Notes under the pieces: model-generated | The model's database searches: none | Told to the model about the DNA's origin: nothing | What the model saw: the letters and a program-made list of their open reading frames with translations, nothing else | Source: Sporolactobacillus shoreicorticis | Lineage (GTDB): Bacteria; Bacillota; Bacilli; Bacillales; Sporolactobacillaceae | NCBI RefSeq assembly: GCF_024125445.1 | Contig: NZ_JAMXWM010000007.1 | Coordinates: 106,978-170,977, forward strand | Length of the DNA stretch: 64,000 bases | Direction of reading: 5' to 3' | Made by a program: the position numbers and the translations under genes | Shown here: positions 44,329 to 53,681 of the stretch, in pieces | Position numbering within the stretch: the stretch's first letter is position 1 | Layout: each line of letters opens with the position of its first letter

Positions 44329-44711
44329 AGTTCCGTTTGATCTTGATCCAGCTGATCCAATATATTGCTTAACACGTAGTCGATTGACTTAATCGTTTCA
44401 TAGAATCTTCTTTTTCGTGTATCCTTTTGAAAAGCAGTGACGCAAACAATAGCAAGATTATCGTAGGTATCTTTAATCTGGATTGGAAACACATACCTTG
44501 GTTTGGTCGTTTTCACCCATGCATCGGCAAGTGGGCGCCAGACATCAAGCACACGCTGCATTTCATCTGCAAACGGTTTTACTTCACTATAAAAGTCCGT
44601 TTGATAGTCTGCTGCTTGCGTTCGTTCTGAAAATTGCTGGTATGCGGTTTGATTTAACTGCTGTAATCGATTTGTTGCCTCTTTTAATTTAATTGCTGCT
44701 TCTGCCTGCAA
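44325..44711 (-). CDS. yppE: YppE family protein (DUF1798)
   Basis: A 128-residue, mostly helical cytosolic protein resembling B. subtilis YppE: FYSEVKPFADEMQRVLDVWR, the conserved RPKYV-like KPRYVFPIQIKDTYDNLAIV, and a C-terminal helical hairpin. Structural work on this family shows a four-helix bundle; its function is unknown. The start is TTG 44711 after GGAGTGA. It lies near recU as in Bacillus, where yppC-yppG follow recU. Confidence 0.75.
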   Translation of the reverse strand: MQAEAAIKLKEATNRLQQLNQTAYQQFSERTQAADYQTDFYSEVKPFADEMQRVLDVWRPLADAWVKTTKPRYVFPIQIKDTYDNLAIVCVTAFQKDTRKRRFYETIKSIDYVLSNILDQLDQDQTEL

Positions 44712-44813
44712 GGATCATTCACTCCATTAATTTATATCTACTACTAGTGTACCATGGCAGAACGGAAATGCTCTCATCTCTGCTTGAGTGCACAAGGTAG
44801 AAAATGTGAGCAA

Positions 44814-45134
44814 TTAACCAAGCAATCGTGTTGTCTGTTCCGTCCACGGTTTTATACTTTCGTTAACTGCCGGCTTCTTCGTCTCAAATAGAATGTTTTC
44901 CAGTTGGTGCGAGTAATAAATTCCGGTACCTCTGGCTGCTTTAATCAATAAATGATCGATTTTGTGTATTTTCTTTTCTGATTTTGCGAGTTTCTCCCTG
45001 CAAAAAACAAGATGACCGTCAATGATCGCTTCATTCTTGCGTATGATCTTATTTTCAATCTGTTCAAGCTGCATCATTAAATAGTCAACGGTAAAGTCCA
45101 TTTTCTTAATCGAAATTCCTTTCTGTTCGTCCAT
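44814..45134 (-). CDS. Hypothetical protein, helical
   Basis: A 106-residue protein from ATG 45134 (MDEQKGISIKK), after AGAGAAGGAA; an upstream ATG at 45152 is in frame. Predicted long helices (LMMQLEQIENKIIRKNEAII, REKLAKSEKKIHKID) are rich in charge. No known family recognised. It is divergent from recU and upstream of yppE on the same strand, so a yppE transcript may include it. Confidence 0.55.
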   Translation of the reverse strand: MDEQKGISIKKMDFTVDYLMMQLEQIENKIIRKNEAIIDGHLVFCREKLAKSEKKIHKIDHLLIKAARGTGIYYSHQLENILFETKKPAVNESIKPWTEQTTRLLG

Positions 45135-45218
45135 ATTAATTCCTTCTCTCAATGATTGTCATAGAGAGAATTTCCCTATGTGATTCTGATTCCCTGCACG
45201 GTCGACAAAACTAGAACC

Positions 45219-45263
45219 AATCCTGCAAATTTAGTGAAATAGCGCATTTTACTTTGCAGGATT
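45219..45263. repeat. Long imperfect palindrome between divergent genes
   Basis: AATCCTGCAAA (45219-45229) and TTTGCAGGATT (45253-45263) are perfect arms. Inside them AGTGAAAT pairs with ATTTTACT (one G-T) around an AGCGC loop, giving about 18 pairs with a 4-base bulge. There is no T-run on either strand, so it is not an ordinary terminator. It lies 45 bases before the TATACT (45307) of the recU promoter. Confidence 0.5.
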
Positions 45264-45380
45264 GCGCAAAAAACAAGAAAACTAACCTCTTTTCTGCTGA
45301 CTTTGGTATACTGTTCTAAGAACTTAACTGTCATAAACCAGCTAATCTACGAAAATACCGGAAGGGAGCGTTTCCAGCTA

Positions 45381-45983
45381 ATGACCGTCTTTTATCCTAA
45401 TGGACAACCTTATCAAGGAGGAGATCGATCATTTGATGAAAAGACGGATTCCGAAGTCGCCTATGGCCATCGAGGTATGACTCTGGAAGAAGATCTAAAT
45501 GTGACAAACCGATATTATATCGAAACGGATCAGGCGGTAATCTACAAAAAACCAACACCAATTCAAATTGTTCATGTGGATTATCCGAAACGCAGTGCCG
45601 CGAAGATTACCGAAGCCTATTTTCGCCGAGCATCAACCACTGATTATAATGGTATCTATAAAGGTAAATACATAGATTTTGAAGCTAAGGAAACCACGCA
45701 CGCCCACTACATTCCTTTAAAGAATTTTCATGCTCATCAAGTTGAGCATATGAAACGAATTAAACGCCATGGAGGAATTGGTTTTATTATCGTTAAATTC
45801 ACGCAGAGCTCCGAGACTTTTCTGCTTGACGCCGATTTTCTTGCAGTCTATTGGGACGCATCCTTAACCGGCGGCAGAAAATCAATTCCAAAACAATTAT
45901 TTCAGGAACATGGTCACCTGATTCCCCAGAACTACCTTCCTCGAATCGATTACCTTCGGGTCGTGAAAGAGGTATATTTTTGA
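45381..45983 (+). CDS. recU: RecU, Holliday junction resolvase
   Basis: Endonuclease of 200 residues that cuts four-way DNA junctions during recombination and chromosome segregation. The N-terminal disordered arm is followed by YGHRGMTLEEDLNVTNRYY. The nuclease core has VHVDYPKR (metal-site Asp), GKYIDFEAKETTH (Glu/Lys of the active site) and FHAHQVEHMKRIKRHGGIGF. The start 45381 fits the RecU N-terminus; GAAGGGA lies 12 bases upstream. It is followed by ponA, as in B. subtilis. Confidence 0.95.
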   Translation: MTVFYPNGQPYQGGDRSFDEKTDSEVAYGHRGMTLEEDLNVTNRYYIETDQAVIYKKPTPIQIVHVDYPKRSAAKITEAYFRRASTTDYNGIYKGKYIDFEAKETTHAHYIPLKNFHAHQVEHMKRIKRHGGIGFIIVKFTQSSETFLLDADFLAVYWDASLTGGRKSIPKQLFQEHGHLIPQNYLPRIDYLRVVKEVYF

Positions 45984-46066
45984 GCTGGTCATAATCTATG
46001 GGAACAATCGAATACTATGAAACGTAAACCATGGGGCAGGTTTTTTTTGGAAAGGTAGGATCAATC

Positions 46067-48430
46067 ATGGTTGAATACCATACACGAATGGAAAAACGGC
46101 GCGCAGCCGAACAAGAGAAACAAAAGGGAAATAAAAAGGTTCCGAAGAATAAGAGGAACAAAAAGAAAAGCGATGGTAAAAAGCATTGGGTAAAACGCAT
46201 TTTTATCATCCTTCTTCTCTCATTTTTATTTTTAATTCTTGCAGGAGTGATCTTTGTTTTCGCAGTAATCAGAGATGCGCCGAAGTTGGATGAAAATGCG
46301 CTGCACAATGAAATATCATCAGTTATGTATGATCAAAACGGGAAAATTGCGACTACTGTCGACTCAGGGCTGCACAAAAAATATACATGTATTGATTCGA
46401 TTCCATTGACTGTGCAGGATGCTTATATATCGACGGAAGACGTACGATTTTACAAACACTTCGGCATTGATCCGATCCGAATTTTAGGTGCCGGTGTCGC
46501 TCAATTTACAAAGGGATACAAATCAGAAGGCGCAAGTACGATTACACAACAAGTGGTTCGCAATGCGATGCTGACCCAAAACAAGACCTTTACCCGCAAG
46601 ATACAGGAGATGTATCTTGCTATTCAGCTCGAAAAAAAATACACAAAAAAACAGATACTGGAAATGTATTTAAATCAGATCTATTTGGGTGAGGGGCCTA
46701 CCTGGGGGGTTGCGGCAGCTTCGGAACGTTATTTCGGTAAGAATATCAAAAATGTCACACTGGAGCAGGCTGCAATGCTTGCGGCAATGACTCGGAATCC
46801 TGGTTATTACGATCCGATTAAGCACCCGGAACAAGCTAAAGCACGACGTGATTTAGTTTTGGATTTAATGGTTCAAAATAAAGCGATTACTGCAGATGAA
46901 GCTGCAAAGGCCAAGGCTGTAAGCATGAAGCAAATGACCAAGGGCCATCATAATGTTCCTGTGAGCAACCGAAAATACGGGGCATTCCTTGACTATGTGC
47001 GTCATGAGCTGGTTGATGAGAAGAAAGTCATCACCGAGCAGGAATTTAATTCCGGCGGCTTGAAAATTTACACCACACTGGATTCTGAAATACAAACCCA
47101 GACACAAGAAGTTCTGAATAACAAAAAAAATTATCCTAATGTACAGAATAATTTTAATGCCAGTGTTTCCGTTATCGATACGCAGACCGGTGCGATTCGA
47201 GCACTTGGCGGTGGACGAAATTACAAGTATCTGTATACAAACTGGTCCTACGACGGAAAGAGAAACATCGGGTCCACAGCCAAACCGATCATGGATTACG
47301 GCCCTGCCATCGAGTATTTAAAATGGCCGACTGACTATGAGGTTAATGATTCTAAGGATATTAAGTACAGCTGGGGTAAGGAGATCAACGACTGGGACGG
47401 TAAAACACTTGGGAAAATGTCCATGCGCAAAGCGCTGTATCTGTCTCGGAATATTCCGGCTCTGCAAACCTTTCAAGAAGTTGATCATGCTCTAGGCGGT
47501 ACGAAAAATATCCGTACGTTTGCTGAGAAACTCGGATTTACCGATAGTGTGCTGAAGCAATTAGGTGAAAGTTATTCCATCGGGGGCGGATCGTTTACTT
47601 CCAATCCGCTGCAAATGTCTGCCGCCTATGCATCCTTTGGAAATAACGGTATTTATAATCAACCCTACGCGGTTCGTAAAATTGTCAAACCCGATGGCGA
47701 AGTCATTCAGCTTGATCATAAACGCCATGTTGCGATGCATGATTACACCGCGTATATGATTACCGACATGCTTAAAGACGTTATGACCAAAGGTACCGGC
47801 ATAAATGCCAACATTCCCGGTGCCAATCTGGCCGGTAAAACCGGTACGACAAATATCCCTACCGACTATGCCAATCAATTTAAAATCAGTAACTACCTGC
47901 GCACAAAAGGTGCTCTGGATTCTTGGTTTGTCGGTTATAACACGCAATTGACTACAGCAATATGGACGGGATATAACGCAGATAAAACCAAAATCGGCAA
48001 TAAAAACTATGGCTCTTATTTAGGACCGAATGAACAGCGCTATGCTCAAAGGATTTTTAGAGCCATTATGGCTCAATACATGGTCGGTGCCTCAGATTTC
48101 AAGAGACCGAGTTCTGTTATTAATCTTAGCAACGGAGAATTGGCGGTGCGGAATTCAACGATTACAAATCACTATAAAGCGGAGAGTAAATCTGATCATT
48201 CCGGCAGCTCGGATTCAAGCAGCAGCAGTGAAAGCAGTTCATCCGCACCGCCTGAAAGCAGCAGTGAGAGTGTGCCGCCCGAAAGCAGCAGTGAAAGCAG
48301 TTCATCATCTGCGCCTCCGGCTGAATCATCTTCTTCGAGCGCACCAACATCCCCGGAGTCGCCTGCTTCCTCAGCAGCGGCTCCTCCAGCAAGTTCTTCA
48401 GAGAACAGCGTACAATCGAGCACACCTTGA
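46067..48430 (+). CDS. ponA: PonA, class A penicillin-binding protein (PBP1)
   Basis: Bifunctional peptidoglycan synthase of 787 residues. It has a very basic cytoplasmic N-terminus, one span (IFIILLLSFLFLILAGVIFV), and a GT51 glycosyltransferase with Glu in STEDVRFYKHFG and EGASTITQQVVRN. The transpeptidase follows: STAK (Ser403), SRN (from 460) and KTGT (from 591). The last 80 residues are almost only Ser, Pro, Glu and Ala, encoded by repeated AGC-AGC-GAA-type units. ATG 46067 follows AAAGGTAGGA. PonA works with GpsB, also encoded in this window. Confidence 0.95.
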   Translation: MVEYHTRMEKRRAAEQEKQKGNKKVPKNKRNKKKSDGKKHWVKRIFIILLLSFLFLILAGVIFVFAVIRDAPKLDENALHNEISSVMYDQNGKIATTVDSGLHKKYTCIDSIPLTVQDAYISTEDVRFYKHFGIDPIRILGAGVAQFTKGYKSEGASTITQQVVRNAMLTQNKTFTRKIQEMYLAIQLEKKYTKKQILEMYLNQIYLGEGPTWGVAAASERYFGKNIKNVTLEQAAMLAAMTRNPGYYDPIKHPEQAKARRDLVLDLMVQNKAITADEAAKAKAVSMKQMTKGHHNVPVSNRKYGAFLDYVRHELVDEKKVITEQEFNSGGLKIYTTLDSEIQTQTQEVLNNKKNYPNVQNNFNASVSVIDTQTGAIRALGGGRNYKYLYTNWSYDGKRNIGSTAKPIMDYGPAIEYLKWPTDYEVNDSKDIKYSWGKEINDWDGKTLGKMSMRKALYLSRNIPALQTFQEVDHALGGTKNIRTFAEKLGFTDSVLKQLGESYSIGGGSFTSNPLQMSAAYASFGNNGIYNQPYAVRKIVKPDGEVIQLDHKRHVAMHDYTAYMITDMLKDVMTKGTGINANIPGANLAGKTGTTNIPTDYANQFKISNYLRTKGALDSWFVGYNTQLTTAIWTGYNADKTKIGNKNYGSYLGPNEQRYAQRIFRAIMAQYMVGASDFKRPSSVINLSNGELAVRNSTITNHYKAESKSDHSGSSDSSSSSESSSSAPPESSSESVPPESSSESSSSSAPPAESSSSSAPTSPESPASSAAAPPASSSENSVQSSTP

Positions 48431-48472
48431 CAAAAAAGGAGCCATCGAAAAGTCGATGGTTCCTTTTTTGTT
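48431..48472 (+). terminator. ponA terminator
   Basis: CAAAAAAGGAGCCATCG pairs with CGATGGTTCCTTTTTTG, followed by TTTTTC; strong. Confidence 0.92.
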
Positions 48473-48571
48473 TTTCTTTAAGTGAATACGGTTTACTAAG
48501 ATCCAAAACTAATCACTAAATAAAGTTTCTAAGCCTGCAAATCAGATTAATAGTAAAAATTTTTAAATGAA

Positions 48572-49102
48572 TCAATACTTTTTCTGACGTCTTTTTTGAT
48601 AAGCAGAATGCCTTTTCGTGAACTCCTGTTCCAATTCATCGAGTTGGATATAAGAAAGGAAACGATCCGGCTGTCGGAGCAGATAAACAAGCCTCTCCTC
48701 AATGTTTAGTGGCGCAAAGGGCAGCAATTGAATTCCCTGCAGCAAGCGCTGATCCGTCAATGAATCAACGGGACGTCCTGTTGACCAGAACAACTGGTCA
48801 ATGAAGACTGAGACAGAGAGCAGCATCGGAAATTCCGCCTTTTTTTGTTCACGCTTATGAAAAAGTTCTCGAATGGATTCTCTTTGCTTCATCCAGTACT
48901 CGTGAAAGTAATTCTCCTTTTTACTCCATGGCCAAAATGAAAGGGTATGCGGATTTGCGTGATAACAAAGATCATAGAGAAAAGGGAGCTGAAACACAGC
49001 CTCTTCTGAGATAAGCGCAGCTTCAATCACCTGTCGATCCTTATAAAAAGGAGCTTGACGAAAAGATTCCGGGATTTCAAGTTTTTGTAACGATTTTTCC
49101 AA
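48572..49102 (-). CDS. ypoC: YpoC family protein
   Basis: A 176-residue protein of unknown function in the conserved dnaD-nth-ypoC order. Features include FYDLCYHANPHT-like LYDLCYHANPHTLSFWPW, then FIDQLFWSTGRPVDSL and INIEERLVYLLRQPDRF-type sequence near the C-terminus. The tail is strongly basic (KRHSAYQKRRQKKY). Start TTG 49102 after GAGAGGG, inside the last codons of nth (26-base overlap). Called by position and resemblance to B. subtilis YpoC. Confidence 0.8.
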   Translation of the reverse strand: MEKSLQKLEIPESFRQAPFYKDRQVIEAALISEEAVFQLPFLYDLCYHANPHTLSFWPWSKKENYFHEYWMKQRESIRELFHKREQKKAEFPMLLSVSVFIDQLFWSTGRPVDSLTDQRLLQGIQLLPFAPLNIEERLVYLLRQPDRFLSYIQLDELEQEFTKRHSAYQKRRQKKY

Positions 49103-49754
49103 AATCGCCCTCTCCTCTTCTCATCCTCTTTCTGCCCTCCCGACAGATGTCCAATAACGGACATTCCGGGCAATTAGGATGCTGCGCTTTGCAGTGATAT
49201 CTGCCGAAAAAAATAAGCCGATGATGTGTTTCCGACCATTTTTCCCGCGGAAGACGGCGCATTAACGTTCTTTCCACTTCAAGGACACTGTCTTTCCAGC
49301 GACAAATGCCCAGTCGCTTCGTCACCCGCTCGACATGCGTATCGACTGCGAGTGCCGGCTCGTCAAATGCGACAGATACAATTACATTTGCGGTCTTTCT
49401 ACCGATACCGGGCAGCTTGATCAATTCGTCACGAGTCGTTGGCAGGACACCGCCGTAATTTTCAATCAGCATTTGACACATTTGCCGGATATGCTTAGCT
49501 TTATTTCGATAAAGTCCGATTGACCGAATATCGTGCTGAAGCTCTGTAACAGAAACAGCTAAATAATCTTCAGGTTCATGGTATTTTTGAAAAAGTGCCG
49601 GGGTCACGCGATTGACCAGTGCATCGGTGCATTGCGCGGAAAGCATAACCGCTATAGCAAGTTCAAAAGGATTACTGTGATTCAGTTCACAATGCGCATC
49701 GGGGAACATATCCGCAATCGTCTTCATAATGAGGTCAAATTGAGTCTGATTCAG
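49077..49754 (-). CDS. nth: Nth, endonuclease III
   Basis: Base-excision DNA glycosylase/AP lyase for oxidised pyrimidines, 225 residues. Helix-hairpin-helix is LPGIGRKTANVI and the catalytic Asp is in AVDTHVERV. The Lys-bearing segment is SAQCTDALVN. The 4Fe-4S motif C-x6-C-x2-C-x5-C is present (CKAQHPNCPECPLLDIC). No AUG fits: AAGGAGG lies eight bases before an in-frame CTG at 49754 (MNQTQFDL). The longer frame has no ribosome site. Confidence 0.93.
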   Translation of the reverse strand: MNQTQFDLIMKTIADMFPDAHCELNHSNPFELAIAVMLSAQCTDALVNRVTPALFQKYHEPEDYLAVSVTELQHDIRSIGLYRNKAKHIRQMCQMLIENYGGVLPTTRDELIKLPGIGRKTANVIVSVAFDEPALAVDTHVERVTKRLGICRWKDSVLEVERTLMRRLPREKWSETHHRLIFFGRYHCKAQHPNCPECPLLDICREGRKRMRRGEGDFGKIVTKT

Positions 49755-49770
49755 AACAGATTCCTCCTTA

Positions 49771-50472
49771 TTATTCACGTTTTTCCAGCCAATTATAGGC
49801 CGGCATTTTCGGTGCATCATGATGAATACTGTGCACAGCATTTGCTGAACGCTGCTGATGACTCCTTACTTTTTCACCACGTGCTTTTGCTTGATCAAGT
49901 GTTTTGATCCCATTCTTCTTCCAGTCAAATAAAATTCGATCAATATATCGGAAATTCAGTTTTCCGGAAACAACGGCTTCCCGCAATGCTCCTTTAATCA
50001 GCGCAGGTGAATGACGGTCTTGATCCATCCACATCGCAAGTGTCTCACACTCAATCGGCGACAGCGGTCGTCCGAATTCTGTTTCAAACAAAGTATACAA
50101 TGTATCTTCATTTTTCTTTGACGGCAAGTCAATGGTCATTCCATATGCAGCTCGCAGCAGTTTTTCCCATAACGGATGAAGCGAATAAGCCTCTGCATAA
50201 AGCTGCTGATCGTTTTTCTGTACAATGGACAGGAAGCCCCCCTGAATGAGTCGTCTAAGCAAATCAGCGCAGGCCGTTTCATTCAACGTCATGCGCCTCG
50301 ACAAATCATCAAAGGTGGGAAAGTCATCCCCCCTGGAAATAAACGAATGGACTTGAATCAGCATCATACATTCTTGTTCATTCAAACCTATGTCATGATA
50401 ATGTTCAATCAGCAAGGCGGGTACATTAACGCTCCCTGTTTCGACTAGTTTCAGCATGAATTTCATATCCAT
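49771..50472 (-). CDS. dnaD: DnaD, replication initiation/restart protein
   Basis: A 233-residue DnaD. The N-terminal winged-helix oligomerisation domain (about 1-110, with FPTFDDLSRRMTLNETACAD) is followed by the DDBH2 domain, including FGRPLSPIECETLAMWMDQD and the YIDRILFDWKKNGIKTLDQA YxxxIxxxW motif, which binds DNA. It helps load DnaC helicase with DnaB and DnaI. ATG 50472 follows AAGAGGTG; the frame also has GTG 50481. It begins the minus-strand run dnaD-nth-ypoC. Confidence 0.93.
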   Translation of the reverse strand: MDMKFMLKLVETGSVNVPALLIEHYHDIGLNEQECMMLIQVHSFISRGDDFPTFDDLSRRMTLNETACADLLRRLIQGGFLSIVQKNDQQLYAEAYSLHPLWEKLLRAAYGMTIDLPSKKNEDTLYTLFETEFGRPLSPIECETLAMWMDQDRHSPALIKGALREAVVSGKLNFRYIDRILFDWKKNGIKTLDQAKARGEKVRSHQQRSANAVHSIHHDAPKMPAYNWLEKRE

Positions 50473-50573
50473 TAGCGACACCTCTTAGTTTATTATAGCA
50501 TGATCGTATGATTCGGTATTGACTGAACGATCGCGTAATTGGTCAAAGAAATGTTGCATTTCGGTGCTAAATA

Positions 50574-50611
50574 TATCAAAAAGAGGCTTTAGGGACGCTC
50601 CCCAGCCTCTT
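50574..50611 (-). terminator. asnS terminator
   Basis: On the minus strand AAGAGGCT (50604-50611), a 15-base loop, AGCCTCTT (50581-50588) and then TTTGATAT. It separates asnS from dnaD. Confidence 0.8.
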
Positions 50612-50628
50612 AAAAACGAAACCTTTAA

Positions 50629-51921
50629 TCAAGGATAAATTCGATTCAGCAATCTTGGGAAGGGAATCGTTTCGCGAATATGATCAAGTCCGCAAATCCA
50701 TGCGATTGCCCGTTCAAGCCCTAAACCAAACCCTGAATGCGGCACAGAACCGTATTGACGCAGTTCCAGGTACCATTTGTATGATGGATCTGTCAGATGA
50801 AATGCTTCATAGCGCTTTTTCATTAATTCCAGATCATCAATTCGCTGGCTTCCGCCAATAATCTCTCCATATCCTTCCGGTGCAAGCAAATCCGCACACA
50901 GAACAACGTCATCGCGATTCGGATCTGGTTTCATATAAAAAGCTTTTACCTTGGTCGGATACTCAGTAACGAATACGGGCACCTCAAAATGTTCGGCAAT
51001 GGCTGTTTCGTGAGGTGATCCAAAATCATCACCCCATTCAATGTCTTCGAAGCCTTCTTTTTTCAGAAAATCAATAGCTTCATCATAGGAGATGCGCGGA
51101 AACGGAGCCTTAATTTTTTCAAGCTTAGTCGTGTCACGGCTAATAATTTTTAATTCTGACTGGCAATTTTTCAATACTTCCTGAACAAGATAAGCGACAT
51201 AGTTTTCCTGAATTTTCAAGCTTTCTTCATGGTCACAGAACGCCATTTCCGGTTCAATCATCCAGAATTCAATCAGATGCCGTCTTGTCTTTGATTTCTC
51301 CGCTCGAAATGCAGGGCCAAAGGAAAACACTTTACCAAAAGCCATTGCGGCTGCTTCCATATATAGTTGACCGCTTTGTGAGAGATAGGCATCGCGATCA
51401 AAATATTTGGTATGGAATAAATCTGTAGTTCCTTCGGCAGAGCTCCCTGTTAAAATCGGTGGATCCACTTTAATAAATCCGTTATCATGGAAAAAATCAT
51501 AGGTTGCTTTAATGACTTCATCACGAATTCGCAGAATTGCATGCTGCCGGCTTGAACGCAGCCATAGATGGCGATGATCCATTAAAAATTCTACGCCATG
51601 TTCTTTTGGCGTGATCGGATATTCGTGGGCGATTTGAATGACATCCAAGGATGTGACTGTAAGCTCAAAACCGCTGGGTGCCCGTTTGTCTTCACGTACG
51701 ATTCCGGTTACATAAAGGGAACTTTCCTGGGTCAATTCTTTTGCTTTTTCCCAATTTTCTTCACTGACTTCATTCTTTAAGACAACGCCTTGAATAAAAC
51801 CTGTTCCGTCACGAAGTTCCAGAAACTGGATTTTTCCGCTCGAACGCTTGTTAGCAAGCCAGATTCCAATGGTCACTTCTGCCCCGACATGTTTCTTTAC
51901 TTCAGAAATTGTTGCTTTCAT
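50629..51921 (-). CDS. asnS: AsnS, asparaginyl-tRNA synthetase
   Basis: Class IIb aminoacyl-tRNA synthetase of 430 residues. The N-terminal OB-fold reads [20 protein letters not shown] then [12 protein letters not shown]. Motif 2 is [20 protein letters not shown] and motif 3 is [20 protein letters not shown]. Together these are the asparagine-type variant of AspRS/AsnRS. It supplies Asn-tRNA directly. It lies after aspB in the order ypmB-aspB-asnS-dnaD as in B. subtilis. No T-box leader precedes it. Confidence 0.96.
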   Translation of the reverse strand: MKATISEVKKHVGAEVTIGIWLANKRSSGKIQFLELRDGTGFIQGVVLKNEVSEENWEKAKELTQESSLYVTGIVREDKRAPSGFELTVTSLDVIQIAHEYPITPKEHGVEFLMDHRHLWLRSSRQHAILRIRDEVIKATYDFFHDNGFIKVDPPILTGSSAEGTTDLFHTKYFDRDAYLSQSGQLYMEAAAMAFGKVFSFGPAFRAEKSKTRRHLIEFWMIEPEMAFCDHEESLKIQENYVAYLVQEVLKNCQSELKIISRDTTKLEKIKAPFPRISYDEAIDFLKKEGFEDIEWGDDFGSPHETAIAEHFEVPVFVTEYPTKVKAFYMKPDPNRDDVVLCADLLAPEGYGEIIGGSQRIDDLELMKKRYEAFHLTDPSYKWYLELRQYGSVPHSGFGLGLERAIAWICGLDHIRETIPFPRLLNRIYP

Positions 51922-51954
51922 ATTCGCTCGTGACCCCCGTTCAACTCTGCATGA

Positions 51955-53139
51955 TTACTTTGTATGTTTTTTTATAAAAAGTTCAATGCGATCAAGTGCA
52001 TTTTCAAAATTAGTTAATGAAGTTGCATAGGAAAGTCGGATGTAATTCGGCATTCCGAAGCCTGCACCAGGGACAACGGCTACTTTTTGTTCATCCAAAA
52101 GTGCCGTCGACCAATCATCTACACTTACGAATCCACAGGCATCACTTGTTTTACGAATATTCGCAAAGAAATAAAATGCACCTTGAGGTTTGACACAGGA
52201 CACTCCAGGCAATGCCTCAAGGCGAGGATAAACGGTATTCAACCGTTTTTCAAACGCTTGGCGCATTGTTTCAATGCTTTCCTGCGGACCATTGTATGCA
52301 GCGATCGCTGCATATTGCGACACGGACGCCGGATTTGACGTGCTGTGGCTTGCGATATTCGTCATCGCTTTGATTAATGTCGCATCCGCCGCCACATAAC
52401 CGATCCGCCAGCCGGTCATGGAATGAGATTTCGAAACACCGTTAATGATTACAGTATTCGCCTTGACTTCGTCGGACAACTGTGCAATTGAATAAAATAC
52501 GTTGCCATTGTAGACTAACTTTTCATAGATTTCATCTGAAACAATTAGAATATCATGCTTCAGACAGTAATCCGCAATCGGTTTAAGTTCTTCTTTTGAG
52601 TAGATCATGCCGGTCGGATTGCTTGGTGAATTCAAAATCAGTGCCTTCGTTTTCGCCGTTGCTGCCCGATCTAAATCGGCCGCCGTTATTTTAAAGTGTT
52701 TTTCTTCTGTTGTCGCAATGGTTACGGGAACGCCGCCCGCAAGTTTTACCTGCTCTGGATAACTTACCCAATAGGGAGCAGGAATAATCACTTCGTCCCC
52801 GGGATTAAGCAGGGCTTGGAATAACAAATAGAGCACATGCTTTGCACCATTCCCGACAATAATCTGCGATGGGTTATAGTCAAACCCTTGATCACGTTTT
52901 AATTTGCCGATAATTGCTTGCTTCAGCGCAAGCAGACCGGCTGTCGGCGTATATTTTGTATGACCAGCCTTGGCCGCCTCCATAGCCGCATCAATAATAA
53001 ATTCCGGAGTATTAAAATCAGGCTGACCTGCTCCCAAACCAATCACATCGTACCCTTGTTCTTTAAGTTCCCCCGCCTTCGCTGTTATGGCTAAGGTACT
53101 TGATGGTGTAATTGTTTCTACTCGCTTTGCAAGCTGCAT
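51955..53139 (-). CDS. aspB: AspB, aspartate aminotransferase
   Basis: PLP-dependent class I aminotransferase of about 394 residues, interconverting aspartate and oxaloacetate with glutamate/2-oxoglutarate. It has GLGAGQPDFNTP, SPSNPTGMIYSKEEL and the Asp of IVSDEIYEKLVYNG. The PLP Lys is in GVSKSHSMTGWRIGYVA and the carboxylate Arg near the C-terminus is in YIRLSYATS. GGGGGAGG precedes both a TTG (53145) and the ATG at 53139; spacing favours the ATG. asnS follows after a short gap, linking aspartate/asparagine supply and charging. Confidence 0.94.
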   Translation of the reverse strand: MQLAKRVETITPSSTLAITAKAGELKEQGYDVIGLGAGQPDFNTPEFIIDAAMEAAKAGHTKYTPTAGLLALKQAIIGKLKRDQGFDYNPSQIIVGNGAKHVLYLLFQALLNPGDEVIIPAPYWVSYPEQVKLAGGVPVTIATTEEKHFKITAADLDRAATAKTKALILNSPSNPTGMIYSKEELKPIADYCLKHDILIVSDEIYEKLVYNGNVFYSIAQLSDEVKANTVIINGVSKSHSMTGWRIGYVAADATLIKAMTNIASHSTSNPASVSQYAAIAAYNGPQESIETMRQAFEKRLNTVYPRLEALPGVSCVKPQGAFYFFANIRKTSDACGFVSVDDWSTALLDEQKVAVVPGAGFGMPNYIRLSYATSLTNFENALDRIELFIKKHTK

Positions 53140-53189
53140 TTTCAATGTTCCTCCCCCGACTGCTCACGTATTCATGAACCGTCTCTTAT

Positions 53190-53681
53190 TTAGAGATTCA
53201 AAATTCGCTGCGCTTCCTTGCCATTTTCAAAATAAAAAGATACATAATTATAGTTGTTTCTTGAATTCAGAAAGGTGATTTCCCAAACCGGATTGCCGTT
53301 AATCGCGCCGAGACGTGCCGAAATGACTTGTTTTACATCAAGATGCCGATCCGCTAATTTCTGCATTGCCTGCCCTTCAGTCATTCCCGAACTGGCTGCA
53401 CGCTCAATGAACGGAGCTTTCTTGGGGTTATCCGGCACCCAAATATACATTTTTTTCCCATTTCTTTTTGCCTGAATCACTTGATATGCATCGGTGCCGT
53501 TATATGGCGTGACCGATTTGACTTGGTCAAAAACATATCGCTGCTTCGCTTTTTTAACTGCAGCTGCCGCCGCTTGACTTTGATAGCCGGTATTGCTGGA
53601 ATAAAGCTTCCAAGCACCGGTGCCGACAATGATCAGCACTGCGGTCAATACCGTAATCATTGCTGTTCTTATCGTCCTCAA
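53190..53681 (-). CDS. ypmB: YpmB family protein (DUF5590/PepSY-like)
   Basis: A 163-residue protein with an N-terminal signal anchor (AMITVLTAVLIIVGTGAWKL) and an extracellular PepSY-like domain pair: AYQVIQAKRNGKKMYIWVPD and PVWEITFLNSRNNYNYVSFY. Such domains are proposed to restrain peptidases near the membrane, but YpmB itself is uncharacterised. Start TTG 53681 after CAGGTGA. It leads into aspB-asnS as in B. subtilis; ypmA and dinG, which precede it there, are absent. Confidence 0.85.
   Translation of the reverse strand: MRTIRTAMITVLTAVLIIVGTGAWKLYSSNTGYQSQAAAAAVKKAKQRYVFDQVKSVTPYNGTDAYQVIQAKRNGKKMYIWVPDNPKKAPFIERAASSGMTEGQAMQKLADRHLDVKQVISARLGAINGNPVWEITFLNSRNNYNYVSFYFENGKEAQRILNL

Noticed and set aside
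47561..47947. 128-codon minus-strand ORF inside ponA
   Set aside because: Lies wholly opposite the conserved transpeptidase domain; a shadow of ponA.
48200..48330. CRISPR-like or tandem repeat array
   Set aside because: The repeats are in-frame Ser/Pro/Glu codons of variable spacing within ponA, without spacers.
48196..48423. Minus-strand ORF rich in Leu, Gly and Glu
   Set aside because: It is the antisense image of the repeated Ser/Pro/Glu codons of the PonA tail.
51922..51954. T-box leader for asnS
   Set aside because: Only about 33 bases separate aspB from asnS, and no AGGGTGGNACCGCG-type element is present; the aspB leader lacks it too.
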